Source: Lujinxingia litoralis
GTDB lineage: Bacteria; Myxococcota_A; Bradymonadia; Bradymonadales; Bradymonadaceae
NCBI RefSeq assembly: GCF_003260125.1
Contig: NZ_QHKO01000008.1
Span: 1-64,000 of the forward strand
Direction: 5' to 3'
DNA: 64,000 bases
A model generated the notes under the pieces. The model saw only the letters and a program-made list of their open reading frames with translations. It did not search any database and was not told the DNA's origin. Position numbers and translations under genes: made by a program. Numbering within the stretch: the first letter of the stretch is position 1; the number at the start of each line of letters is the position of its first letter. Positions 54,529 through 62,193 of this stretch are shown piece by piece.

Positions 54529-55599
54529 TCAGCGCACGCGATTCCAGCGGGAGGCCGGGAGTTGATCGGAGGTGGGCGGGGTGCCGTTGCCCAGGATGTA
54601 GAGGGCGCGGCGGTTGGCTTCTTCCGGGGTGTTGTCGGGGGTGGGCTTGGCCAGGACGGCTTCGCCAAAGCCCTGATAAAAGATGGGGATGTCGAGGTTC
54701 TGGGAGGCGAACCACTGGCCGATGGCGCGGGCCCGGCGCTCGCTTAAGCGCTGGTTGCTGGCGGCGTCGCCGACGGTGTCGGTGTACCCGGCGATGTAGA
54801 GCTGCATCTGGAGCCCTTTGTCGCGGTGGGCGCGCATGGCCTGCTGGACCCGCTCCAGGGTTTCGGTGAGTTTGGGGAGCTCGGAGTCCTGCCAGGAGTG
54901 TTGGCCGGAGTCAAAGACGACGCTCTGGTGGGGGATCTCGACCCAGAAGGGCTCCAGGATAAAGGACTCCCAGAAGCCGTCGGTGTCGTGGACGGTGACG
55001 CGCACGCCGGCGAGTTGGGCGGAGGGGGGCTGGAAGGTGAGGCTGAGGTTGCCCCGCTGGCCGTTGAGCCGGGAGGTCTGGGTGCCCAGGGAGCGGTTGT
55101 TTTGATCGAAGAGCTCGATCTCGACCTTATCGACGGGGCGGTTGACCTGGATGGGGAGGCGTCCCTGTCCGAGTTCGATCTGCTCGGTGTCGACGTTGAC
55201 GCGCAGGGGTTCGGTGAAGGCGACGTCAAAGGTCAGCTGGAACTCGACGGGTTCGCCCAGGGTGTCGGTGCCTTTGAGGGTGAGGGTGTAGTCAAAGGTG
55301 CCGGGGGGCTGTTCGATGCGCAGCTCTTTGACTTCCCCGCGCTCCAGGCGTCCCAGGCGCTGGGTGCGGGTGTGGCCATCGGAGCGTTGGAAGGTGACCA
55401 CGACGTCGGTGAGCGTGGCCGGCGCGCGCAGGGTGAGCGAGGGGTGTCCCTGTCCGACCTGGACGCGGTTGTTGACGCGGTACTCAAAGTCCTGGGCGGC
55501 GGCCGGGGCGGCGCAGAGGAGCGCGGCGATGAGAGTGGTGAGGCCGGCGCGGGTCAGGAGCGAGGGGAGAGAGCGCAGGTTGGGGATGAGGATGTTCAT
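54529..55599 (-). CDS. OmpA-family protein with N-terminal beta domain
   Basis: 356 aa. Signal peptide ending AAPAAAQ. Residues 30-215 are beta-rich with no recognised family. Residues about 230-340 are an OmpA C-terminal domain: VVFDSGQHSWQDSELPKLTE, LQMQLYIAGYTDTVGDAASN and RLSERRARAIGQWF, which binds diaminopimelate in peptidoglycan. It probably anchors the cell wall or an envelope machine. The start at 55599 is the Met that directly precedes the signal peptide. Confidence 0.85.
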   Translation of the reverse strand: MNILIPNLRSLPSLLTRAGLTTLIAALLCAAPAAAQDFEYRVNNRVQVGQGHPSLTLRAPATLTDVVVTFQRSDGHTRTQRLGRLERGEVKELRIEQPPGTFDYTLTLKGTDTLGEPVEFQLTFDVAFTEPLRVNVDTEQIELGQGRLPIQVNRPVDKVEIELFDQNNRSLGTQTSRLNGQRGNLSLTFQPPSAQLAGVRVTVHDTDGFWESFILEPFWVEIPHQSVVFDSGQHSWQDSELPKLTETLERVQQAMRAHRDKGLQMQLYIAGYTDTVGDAASNQRLSERRARAIGQWFASQNLDIPIFYQGFGEAVLAKPTPDNTPEEANRRALYILGNGTPPTSDQLPASRWNRVR

Positions 55600-55700
55600 G
55601 GCGACGCCGGGGTGAGGAGGGGCGGTCAGACGTGATCTGAGTGTGGTATACGACGAGGGGGCGTCAGGATTCAATTGCGAGCGAATCAGAGGAGCGGCAG

Positions 55701-56615
55701 ATGCAGGAGTTAAGGGATGCGGCCACGGTGATGCTGGTGCGGGAGGTGGGGAGCCGGCTGGAGGTGTTGTTGATGCGGCGCGCGCGGGGGCTGGCGTTTA
55801 TGGCCGATAGGTGGGTGTTTCCGGGGGGGCGCGTGGATGAGGCCGATGGGGATGAGGCGGTCCAGGGATGGTGCGAGGATGTGGGGGCGATCGGGGAGGC
55901 CGCCGCGCGGATGGGGGTGGAGGCAGCGCGCGCCCGGGCCTTGTGTGTGGCGGCGCTGCGGGAGGTGTTTGAGGAGTCGGGGTTGTTGCTGGTCCGGCGG
56001 CAGGGGGCGCACGTGGAGGCCAGTGCGCTGGCGCGCTTGCGCGAGGAGCTCTCGTGCTGGCGGGGGGAGGTGGATCGCGGGGAGCGCACGATGGTGGGGT
56101 TGATGGAGGCGTTGGGAGCGCGGCTGGAGGGGGTGCGGCTGGGCGTGAACGAACTCGTGCTCTTTGCGCATTGGATCACGCCCTTTTTTGAGACTCGCCG
56201 CTACGATACGCGCTTTTTTGTGGCGCGGGCACCGCAGGGCCAGGAGGTGGGGGCGGATGAGCGGGAGTTGGTCGATGCGCAGTGGCTCACGCCCTCGGAA
56301 GCCCTGGGGCGCTATCGGGAGGGGGCGTTGGAGCTGGCTCCGCCCACGCTCTGCGTGTTGGAGGCGATGCGGGTCTATGAGCGCGCGGGCGGGATGGAGG
56401 CCCTGTTTCGGGATGCCTCCAGGGCGCAGGTGAGGGCGATTTTGCCGCACCTTCTGGAGGAGGCCGACGAGGGGGAGGCGGTGTTGGTGCTGCCCGGCGA
56501 TCGCGGGTACCCGGTCGGCGATGCGCGCTACGCGGGGTATGCGTCGGCCAGGGGAGAGGTGACCCGGGTGGTGCGCAAAGGGGGGCAGTGGTGGACCGGG
56601 GCGTCGCCGGGGTGA
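55701..56615 (+). CDS. NUDT19-like Nudix hydrolase
   Basis: 304 aa, start behind AGGAG at 55689-55693. The Nudix strand-loop ADRWVFPGGRVDEAD is followed, after an insertion of about 45 residues, by ALREVFEESGLLL, the RExxEExG part of the Nudix box. This split box and the length match the NUDT19/RP2p group, whose animal members cleave CoA and acyl-CoA. The C-terminal 90 residues hold extra helices. Divergent from the OmpA-family gene. Confidence 0.85.
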   Translation: MQELRDAATVMLVREVGSRLEVLLMRRARGLAFMADRWVFPGGRVDEADGDEAVQGWCEDVGAIGEAAARMGVEAARARALCVAALREVFEESGLLLVRRQGAHVEASALARLREELSCWRGEVDRGERTMVGLMEALGARLEGVRLGVNELVLFAHWITPFFETRRYDTRFFVARAPQGQEVGADERELVDAQWLTPSEALGRYREGALELAPPTLCVLEAMRVYERAGGMEALFRDASRAQVRAILPHLLEEADEGEAVLVLPGDRGYPVGDARYAGYASARGEVTRVVRKGGQWWTGASPG

Positions 56616-56684
56616 TGCCGGGTCGCTTCAGCTCTGCCGGGGGGCGGCAGCGGGGCATCAACTCCCGGTTTTCGATGTGCTGGT

Positions 56685-57992
56685 TTAGAGGGGGGCGTCG
56701 GCCGGGTCTCTGGAGGCGGCCGGCTTTCGGGAGGGGTCGGGGCTGGCGAGTGTGAGGGCGCCCCGGGTGATGTCGTGTCCGGAGGGGCGCTGGTAGGCGC
56801 GCAGGCCGAAGCGGGGGAGGGTGGCCAGGAGGTGATCGAAGATATCGCCCTGGATGGCCTCGTACTCGGCCCACACCGTGGTGTTGGTAAAGGTGTAGAT
56901 CTGCAGGGGGACGCCGTGGGCGTCGGGTTCGAGCTGGCGGACCATCAGGGTCATGTCCTGATGGATGTTTTTGTGCTGGCGGAGGAAGAGGCCGATGTAG
57001 GCGCGGAGCGTGCCCAGGTTGGTGAGGCGTCGCTGGTTGACCGGATGGGCGGCGAATTCCTCGGGGAGGTCGTGGGCGTTGTGCTGGGAGATGTCGTGGA
57101 GTTTCTGGTCGATGTAGGGGCGGAGCACGCGGATCTGGCGGAGGTCTTCGATTTCGTCGTCGGTGAGGTAGCGCACGGTGCTGAGATCGAGGTGGATGGA
57201 GCGCATGATGCGTCGGCCGCCGCTGAGCTGCATGCCGCGCCAGTTTTTAAAGGAGTGTTCGAGAAACTTATGGGTGGGGATGACGGTGATGGTGCGGTCC
57301 CAGTTCTGGACGGTGACGACGTTGAGGGCGATGTCGGTGACATCGCCATCGGCGTTGAACTGGGGCATTTCGATCCAGTCACCGACGCGGATCAGGTCGT
57401 TTTGGGTGAGCTGAATGCCGGCGACCAGGCTCAGGAGGCTGTCGCGGAAGACGAGCATGATGACGGCGGTCATGGCGCCCAGGCCGCTTAAGAGGATGAG
57501 CGGGGAGCGATCCAGGATGAAGGAGACGATGAGGATGCCGGCGACGCAGTAGACCAGGACCTGGATGACCTGGAGGTAGCCCTTGATGGGGCGGTCGCGG
57601 TTGACCGAGTAGCGGCGGTGGATTTCGTTGAAGGTGGAGAGGAGCGCGCTGGTGCTGCGGGCGATCATGACGACGGCCAGGCAGAGGCAGGTCAGGCGCA
57701 GCGCTTCGGTGAGGCCGGTGGGGAGGTGGGGCACCCAGGTGACGCCGAGCTGGATGGCCAGGACCGAGGGCAGGTTTTTGAGGCGGTCGAGGACCTTCTG
57801 GTCGACGAGGATGTCGTCCCAGCCGATGGAGCTGCGTTTGGCGAAGGCCACCAGCGCGGGCAGGGCGATGCGGTGGGTGATCAGGGTGATGGCGGCCAGG
57901 GCGATGATGAGGGCGGCCAGGCCGGTGCCGGCTTCGTAGAGGCGGGCGGGGTCGAAGGCGTCAAACCACGAGGCGAAGGGCAGCGCGTCCAT
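56685..57992 (-). CDS. MscS-type mechanosensitive channel (YbdG-like)
   Basis: 435 aa. Five membrane segments in residues 20-200, with the pore-lining helix GLGAMTAVIMLVFRDSLLSL and the beta domain start LVAGIQLTQNDLIRVGDWIE, followed by ITVIPTHKFLEHSFKNWRGM. The insertion after the beta domain and overall length fit the YbdG branch. It releases osmolytes on hypo-osmotic shock. Confidence 0.9.
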   Translation of the reverse strand: MDALPFASWFDAFDPARLYEAGTGLAALIIALAAITLITHRIALPALVAFAKRSSIGWDDILVDQKVLDRLKNLPSVLAIQLGVTWVPHLPTGLTEALRLTCLCLAVVMIARSTSALLSTFNEIHRRYSVNRDRPIKGYLQVIQVLVYCVAGILIVSFILDRSPLILLSGLGAMTAVIMLVFRDSLLSLVAGIQLTQNDLIRVGDWIEMPQFNADGDVTDIALNVVTVQNWDRTITVIPTHKFLEHSFKNWRGMQLSGGRRIMRSIHLDLSTVRYLTDDEIEDLRQIRVLRPYIDQKLHDISQHNAHDLPEEFAAHPVNQRRLTNLGTLRAYIGLFLRQHKNIHQDMTLMVRQLEPDAHGVPLQIYTFTNTTVWAEYEAIQGDIFDHLLATLPRFGLRAYQRPSGHDITRGALTLASPDPSRKPAASRDPADAPL

Positions 57993-58038
57993 GAGATCTC
58001 CCGGAGTTGAGTAGGGCTCCGGGGGGGCGCTTGCGGCC

Positions 58039-58419
58039 TTAGAGAGAGAGTCCGGAGCGTTTGATGGTGACCTGGCCGGGTTCGGGGCCGGGCAGGACCG
58101 TAAATCGCGTCAGGTGTTGTCCGTCACAGGGTCCTGTCTGGCATAGACCGCTGTGGGCGTCAAAGCGGGCGCCGTGGGTCTGGCAGACGATGACGTTGCC
58201 CGCGGGGTGGAAGAGTCGGGAAGGGTCGTCGCCCAGGGGGATATTCCAGTGGGGGCAGCGATTTTCGAAGGCGACCAGGGTGGATGGCGAGAGGCGCAGG
58301 AGAAAGCCGGTGGCCGGGCGTCCGTGCGCGTCGGTGAACAGGAAGGCGCGGGCATCGCCGGGGTGGCGAAGATCGCAGATGTCCAGGATGGCCAGGGTCG
58401 AGGAGCGAGAGGTGGGCAT
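58039..58419 (-). CDS. Small Rieske-type [2Fe-2S] protein
   Basis: 126 aa. The cluster ligands are present as FENRCPHWNIPLG and VIVCQTHGARFD (CxH...CxxH), as in ferredoxin-type Rieske proteins. No membrane anchor. It is 80 bases downstream of the GMC oxidoreductase gene on the same strand, so it may take electrons from that dehydrogenase. Confidence 0.85.
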   Translation of the reverse strand: MPTSRSSTLAILDICDLRHPGDARAFLFTDAHGRPATGFLLRLSPSTLVAFENRCPHWNIPLGDDPSRLFHPAGNVIVCQTHGARFDAHSGLCQTGPCDGQHLTRFTVLPGPEPGQVTIKRSGLSL

Positions 58420-58500
58420 GGGGTCTCGGGGAAAGAGGCGGAGCCGGGCGCTGGCGCGTGCTTTTTTGGGGGGAGGCGTGGCGAGGGAGGGATCGCCGGG

Positions 58501-60078
58501 TTAGCCGGCGGCGATGCGACGGCTCAGGGCCAGGGCCTGAGCCATGATGGTGAGCTGCGGGTTGGCGCCCAGGGCCGTGGGGAAGAGGGAGGAGTCGATG
58601 ATGTGGAGGCCTTCGGTGTGGTGAGCGCGCCCGTCTGCGGGGCGCGCGACGCAGGTCTGCGGGTCGGCGCCGATGCGGCAGGTGCCCATGGGGTGGCTGG
58701 CGTAAAGGGAGAGGTCGCCCGGGGTGTGATGGATGCGCACGTGGTCTTTAGCGGCGTTGACGCTCTTGAAGAAGCGGGTTTTGCGGACCATCGGCATGAC
58801 GTCGCGGGAGCCGGCTTCGAAGAACATTTCGACCAGGGTGTGGAGCCCCCGGGTGAGTTTGCGTTGATCGTGGCGGTTGAGGATGTAGCGGATGTTGGCG
58901 CGCTGGTCTTTGCCCGGGGTGACCTGCCCGGTGGATTGGTCGCGGATGAGGAGGCCGCAGGCGGCCATGAAGCGGAAGTCTCGCAGAAAGTCGGCGGAGG
59001 TGTCGATGCCTGTGCGCGCGGCCTGACTTAAGAAGACATCGGGGGAGGCCGAGAAGGTTTCGAGGAGGATTTCGGGGTCGTCGGGGTGGTGGGCGTAGTA
59101 CCCCTGAGTGGCGCCGGCCCAGAGGCGGATGGGGTCGTCGAATTTGGCGAGGACGCCGCAGGTGGGGTGGACGCGGAGGTTGAGGCCGACCTGGCCGTTG
59201 GCGTTGGCCAGGCCCTGATTGAGGAGGAGGATGGGGGTGTTGATGGCGCCGGCGGCCAGCAGGGTGCGGTGGGCTTTGATGGTGTGTTCGACCAGGGGCT
59301 CGCCGGTGTCGGGGTTGCGGGTGTGGGCGATGAGTCCGGTGACGTGGCCGCGGGCGTTGAGGGTCAGGCGTTCAGCGCGGGTGTCGGCCAGCAGGCGCGC
59401 GTGATGGCGGAGGGCGCCGGGCAGCCAGGTGAGGTCGGCGGTGGCTTTGCCGCCGGTGGGGCAGCCGGTCTGACAGGTGCCACAGCCGATACAGCCCGGG
59501 GCATTCCTGGGCATATATGCGTGCTTGAGCCCCTGGCGGGTAAAGCCTCGGCGAGCCACCCGGGCGTTTTGGCCGGCCAGGGCGGCGGGGGTGGGGGCGA
59601 CGCCGATGGCGGATTCGACCTCGGTGTAGAGGGCGTCGCGGGAGTCGCGGGCGAAGTGGTCCAGGCCCCAGTCTTCGACCCATTGATCGAGGACGGCGTC
59701 GGGGGCGCGAAAGCAGATGGCGGAGTTGACCAGGGTGCCGCCGCCGACCCCGCGGCCGCTGGTCAGGGGGATGAAGGCGTTGCCGCGCATCACGCGGGTG
59801 GCCTGTTCCTGCATCAGGTGTCGGGCCGCCCAGCTCTGCCGGCGTTTGAAGGAGCCGCGGGGCCAGAAGCGGCCGTCTTCGACGATGAGCACGCTCAGGC
59901 CGGCCCCGGCCAGGGTGTGGGCGGCGACGAGCCCGGCGGGACCGGCGCCGATGATGGCGACGTCGACGTGGTGGGTCTGGCGTCTCGGAGCGCCTTGCTG
60001 GCGGAGGGTGTCGAAGGTCTGGAGCTGGCCTCCCAGGTGCTCGGCGGCGGAGTAGTCCAGGGGGGAGGTTGCGCTCAT
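58501..60078 (-). CDS. GMC-family FAD dehydrogenase with cysteine-rich insertion
   Basis: 525 aa. Dinucleotide fold VDVAIIGAGPAGLVAAHTLA, GMC signature GRGVGGGTLVNSAICFR and the C-terminal ASHPMGTC and ALGANPQLTIMAQALA with the active-site histidine/asparagine region. The segment GCIGCGTCQTGCPTGGK has four cysteines in a ferredoxin-like spacing, seen in GMC enzymes that pass electrons to a partner and not to oxygen. It overlaps the subunit-3 gene by four bases. Substrate (sugar, sterol or alcohol) is unknown. Confidence 0.85.
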   Translation of the reverse strand: MSATSPLDYSAAEHLGGQLQTFDTLRQQGAPRRQTHHVDVAIIGAGPAGLVAAHTLAGAGLSVLIVEDGRFWPRGSFKRRQSWAARHLMQEQATRVMRGNAFIPLTSGRGVGGGTLVNSAICFRAPDAVLDQWVEDWGLDHFARDSRDALYTEVESAIGVAPTPAALAGQNARVARRGFTRQGLKHAYMPRNAPGCIGCGTCQTGCPTGGKATADLTWLPGALRHHARLLADTRAERLTLNARGHVTGLIAHTRNPDTGEPLVEHTIKAHRTLLAAGAINTPILLLNQGLANANGQVGLNLRVHPTCGVLAKFDDPIRLWAGATQGYYAHHPDDPEILLETFSASPDVFLSQAARTGIDTSADFLRDFRFMAACGLLIRDQSTGQVTPGKDQRANIRYILNRHDQRKLTRGLHTLVEMFFEAGSRDVMPMVRKTRFFKSVNAAKDHVRIHHTPGDLSLYASHPMGTCRIGADPQTCVARPADGRAHHTEGLHIIDSSLFPTALGANPQLTIMAQALALSRRIAAG

Positions 60079-60590
60079 TGCCAGTCTCCGCAGGTGTAGT
60101 CGATGCCGGCGGCGCGCAGGACCCGGGGGGCCTCGCAGTAGCCCATGGCGAAGATCATTTTGAGGGCTTTGAAGGCGTCTTGCCGGGCGTTGAAGGTGGA
60201 GGTGTCCCAGGCGCGCAGGATGGCCTGTCGCTGGGCGCGGCTGCGTTCGGCGAAGGCCGCCGGAGGGAGGGTGGCCAGGCTGGCAAAGTCGTCGATGGCG
60301 TGGAGGAGCAGGCGCAGGAGTTGGGCGGTGTCGGCGGGGATGTGTGCCAGGTAGTCATCGACGGCCTCGACGACGCCGACGTCGAGGCCCGGGGGCATGC
60401 CCAGGTGATCACCTGGGTAGAGGGCGTCGCAGATGGCCTGGCAGATGGTGACCTCGCGGGGGCTTAAGGTCAGGAAGGCGCGGTCGGGGCGTTGGTCCCA
60501 CCAGCCCAGGCCTATGCGCAGGGAGGCCGCAGAGAGGAGCAGGGCCGGGGTGGCCAGGGCGGTGGTTCTGAGAAAAGTGCGCCGCTTCAT
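60075..60590 (-). CDS. Gluconate 2-dehydrogenase subunit 3-like protein with Tat signal
   Basis: 171 aa. It begins MKRRTFLRTTALATPALLLS, a twin-arginine-like export signal. The body (FLTLSPREVTICQAICDALY, then FKALKMIFAMGYCEAPRVLR) matches the small gamma subunit of FAD-dependent gluconate 2-dehydrogenase and related GMC complexes. It likely carries the folded GMC subunit across the inner membrane by hitch-hiking, since the GMC protein has no signal of its own. First gene of the three-gene operon. Confidence 0.8.
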   Translation of the reverse strand: MKRRTFLRTTALATPALLLSAASLRIGLGWWDQRPDRAFLTLSPREVTICQAICDALYPGDHLGMPPGLDVGVVEAVDDYLAHIPADTAQLLRLLLHAIDDFASLATLPPAAFAERSRAQRQAILRAWDTSTFNARQDAFKALKMIFAMGYCEAPRVLRAAGIDYTCGDWQ

Positions 60591-60742
60591 CTCGGGGACC
60601 TCGGGGCCGGGTGGCGAGGGAGGTTATGTGGTGCGATTAGATCATAGTGACTGATGGGTTGGTTTTGTTCCAGGGCGACCCGCGGCGCCGGGGTTTGGGG
60701 GCGTGAGCGCAGGGAAAAGGAGGAGGGCGCCGAGGCCGGGGC

Positions 60743-61426
60743 TCAGATGAGATGGGCGTGATTGATGATGCCCAGGCCGAGCCCGATCATCAGGGCGTTA
60801 AAGGCGACCAGGCGCAGGGAGAGGCCGAGGTCGTGGAGGAGCGCCAGGAGCAGGGTGGTCAAAAGGAGCTCGGGGAGCAGGGCCGACAAGAGGTCGGGAG
60901 GGCTCAGGGAGTGGAGCAGAAAGGCGGCCGGGGGCAGGGCGCTGAACAGGCCGATGACGAGGATGCGGGCCAGGGCCGGGAGCGCGGCGGGGAGGCGCAG
61001 TTGAATGGCGCCCTGCCAGAAGAGCGCGCTCAGGGCCAGACCCAGGCCCCAGAGGAGTCCGAGGGTGGCGCTGTCTTGGAGCCAGGTCACGGGGCGAAAG
61101 CGCGCCGGGTCGTGGACAAAGGAGAGCAGGCCGATGAGCAGGGGGGCGCTCAGCGCAGCGATGGCCGGGAGGTGAGGGCGCAGCGCGAAAGGCCCCTGGC
61201 GAGCGTGGCCCAGCTCAATGTTGAAGACGAGAAAGGCCAGGCCGGCCAGGGAGGCCGGGGCGAAGAGCCAGGAGCCCAGGGCCACGGAGAGGTGTCCCTG
61301 CTGGAGGGCGGCCAGCGGCGGGGTGAGGAAGAGGTGAGCGGCGCTCAAGCCCAGGGAGGCGGCCAGGGCCAGGACCAGGGTGAGGCGCAGCGAGGGGGAG
61401 GGGGGGAGATTGGAGGGGGCTGTCAT
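60743..61426 (-). CDS. Polytopic membrane protein of unknown function
   Basis: 227 aa with six or seven hydrophobic segments (for example LTLVLALAASLGLSAAHLFL, LAFLVFNIEL, TLGLLWGLGLALSALFWQGA, LLLTTLLLALLHDLGL). PELLLTTLL could faintly recall a CPBP-type protease but the EExxxR motif is absent. No family recognised. Confidence 0.6.
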   Translation of the reverse strand: MTAPSNLPPSPSLRLTLVLALAASLGLSAAHLFLTPPLAALQQGHLSVALGSWLFAPASLAGLAFLVFNIELGHARQGPFALRPHLPAIAALSAPLLIGLLSFVHDPARFRPVTWLQDSATLGLLWGLGLALSALFWQGAIQLRLPAALPALARILVIGLFSALPPAAFLLHSLSPPDLLSALLPELLLTTLLLALLHDLGLSLRLVAFNALMIGLGLGIINHAHLI

Positions 61427-61507
61427 GGGAGGCCTGCTTTACCCGGGGGAAGTGGGGGGCATATTTCAAGGAGTGGGGACGACAAGGGTCTTTGACGAGG
61501 TGCGATC

Positions 61508-62068
61508 ATGATCAGCCCGAATTGGCTTGTCCAGTCCAGCGCCGTAGGAGCGGTGGGAGCTCTGGCGTTGGGGTTGGGGGTATGGGGTATAGGGGCGTTA
61601 AGTCAGGCAGCAACGCAGCAGGAGGTATCGGCGACACAGGTGATCTGGGTGCACGGGCCACAGGGGGCGCGGGCGGTCGGCGCGGTGCGTTATGTGGAGG
61701 GGATCGATCGCAGTGGCGCGGAGCGTCGGGAGCAGCTGGAGCGTCGGCAGCAGGTGGCCCGCCAGCGGGCGTGGGAGGCGCGGCGGCTGGCGGAGCAGCA
61801 GGAGGTCCGGGCGCGGTGGGCCAGGCGTCAGGCGGAGCGCCGGGCGGAGTTGGCCGCGCGCGAAGCGCGCGTGGAACAGGTGCGCTCCCACCTCTACGAG
61901 CTCTATGCGGGGCCGCAGTGTGTGGAGCGCTTCTTTGAGCCGAGCGCGCCCTCATCTGAGGAGCTGGCGCGGCGTCAGGAGCAGGCCGCGGAGGCGGCGC
62001 GCCAAACGGTCGAGTCGGGAGTGGAGCGGGCGTTGGAGGCCATGGAGAAGGTGTTTACCTCGCCCTAG
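61508..62068 (+). CDS. Membrane-anchored coiled-coil protein of unknown function
   Basis: 186 aa. An N-terminal hydrophobic segment (VGALALGLGVWGIGAL) could anchor or export it. Residues 70-125 are almost entirely arginine, glutamate, alanine and glutamine (RREQLERRQQVARQRAWEAR), a predicted long charged helix or coiled coil, followed by a short Cys-containing part and another helix. Divergent from the membrane protein at 60743. No family recognised. Confidence 0.6.
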   Translation: MISPNWLVQSSAVGAVGALALGLGVWGIGALSQAATQQEVSATQVIWVHGPQGARAVGAVRYVEGIDRSGAERREQLERRQQVARQRAWEARRLAEQQEVRARWARRQAERRAELAAREARVEQVRSHLYELYAGPQCVERFFEPSAPSSEELARRQEQAAEAARQTVESGVERALEAMEKVFTSP

Positions 62069-62105
62069 CCCTCCCGGTGGGGAGAACGTTCTGAGGGGGA
62101 CAGAG

Positions 62106-62141
62106 AAAAGCCCCGCGAGCGTAAGCTCGCGGGGCTTTTTT
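62106..62141. terminator. Bidirectional intrinsic terminator
   Basis: An 11-bp stem GCCCCGCGAGC (62110-62120) with 62125-62135, GTAA tetraloop, four As before and six Ts after. It serves the convergent genes at 61508 and 62194. Confidence 0.9.
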
Positions 62142-62193
62142 ATGGTGCGGAGGCGACTTTCTCGGCCTGAGCCTCAGGCCGGGGCCGTCTCAT

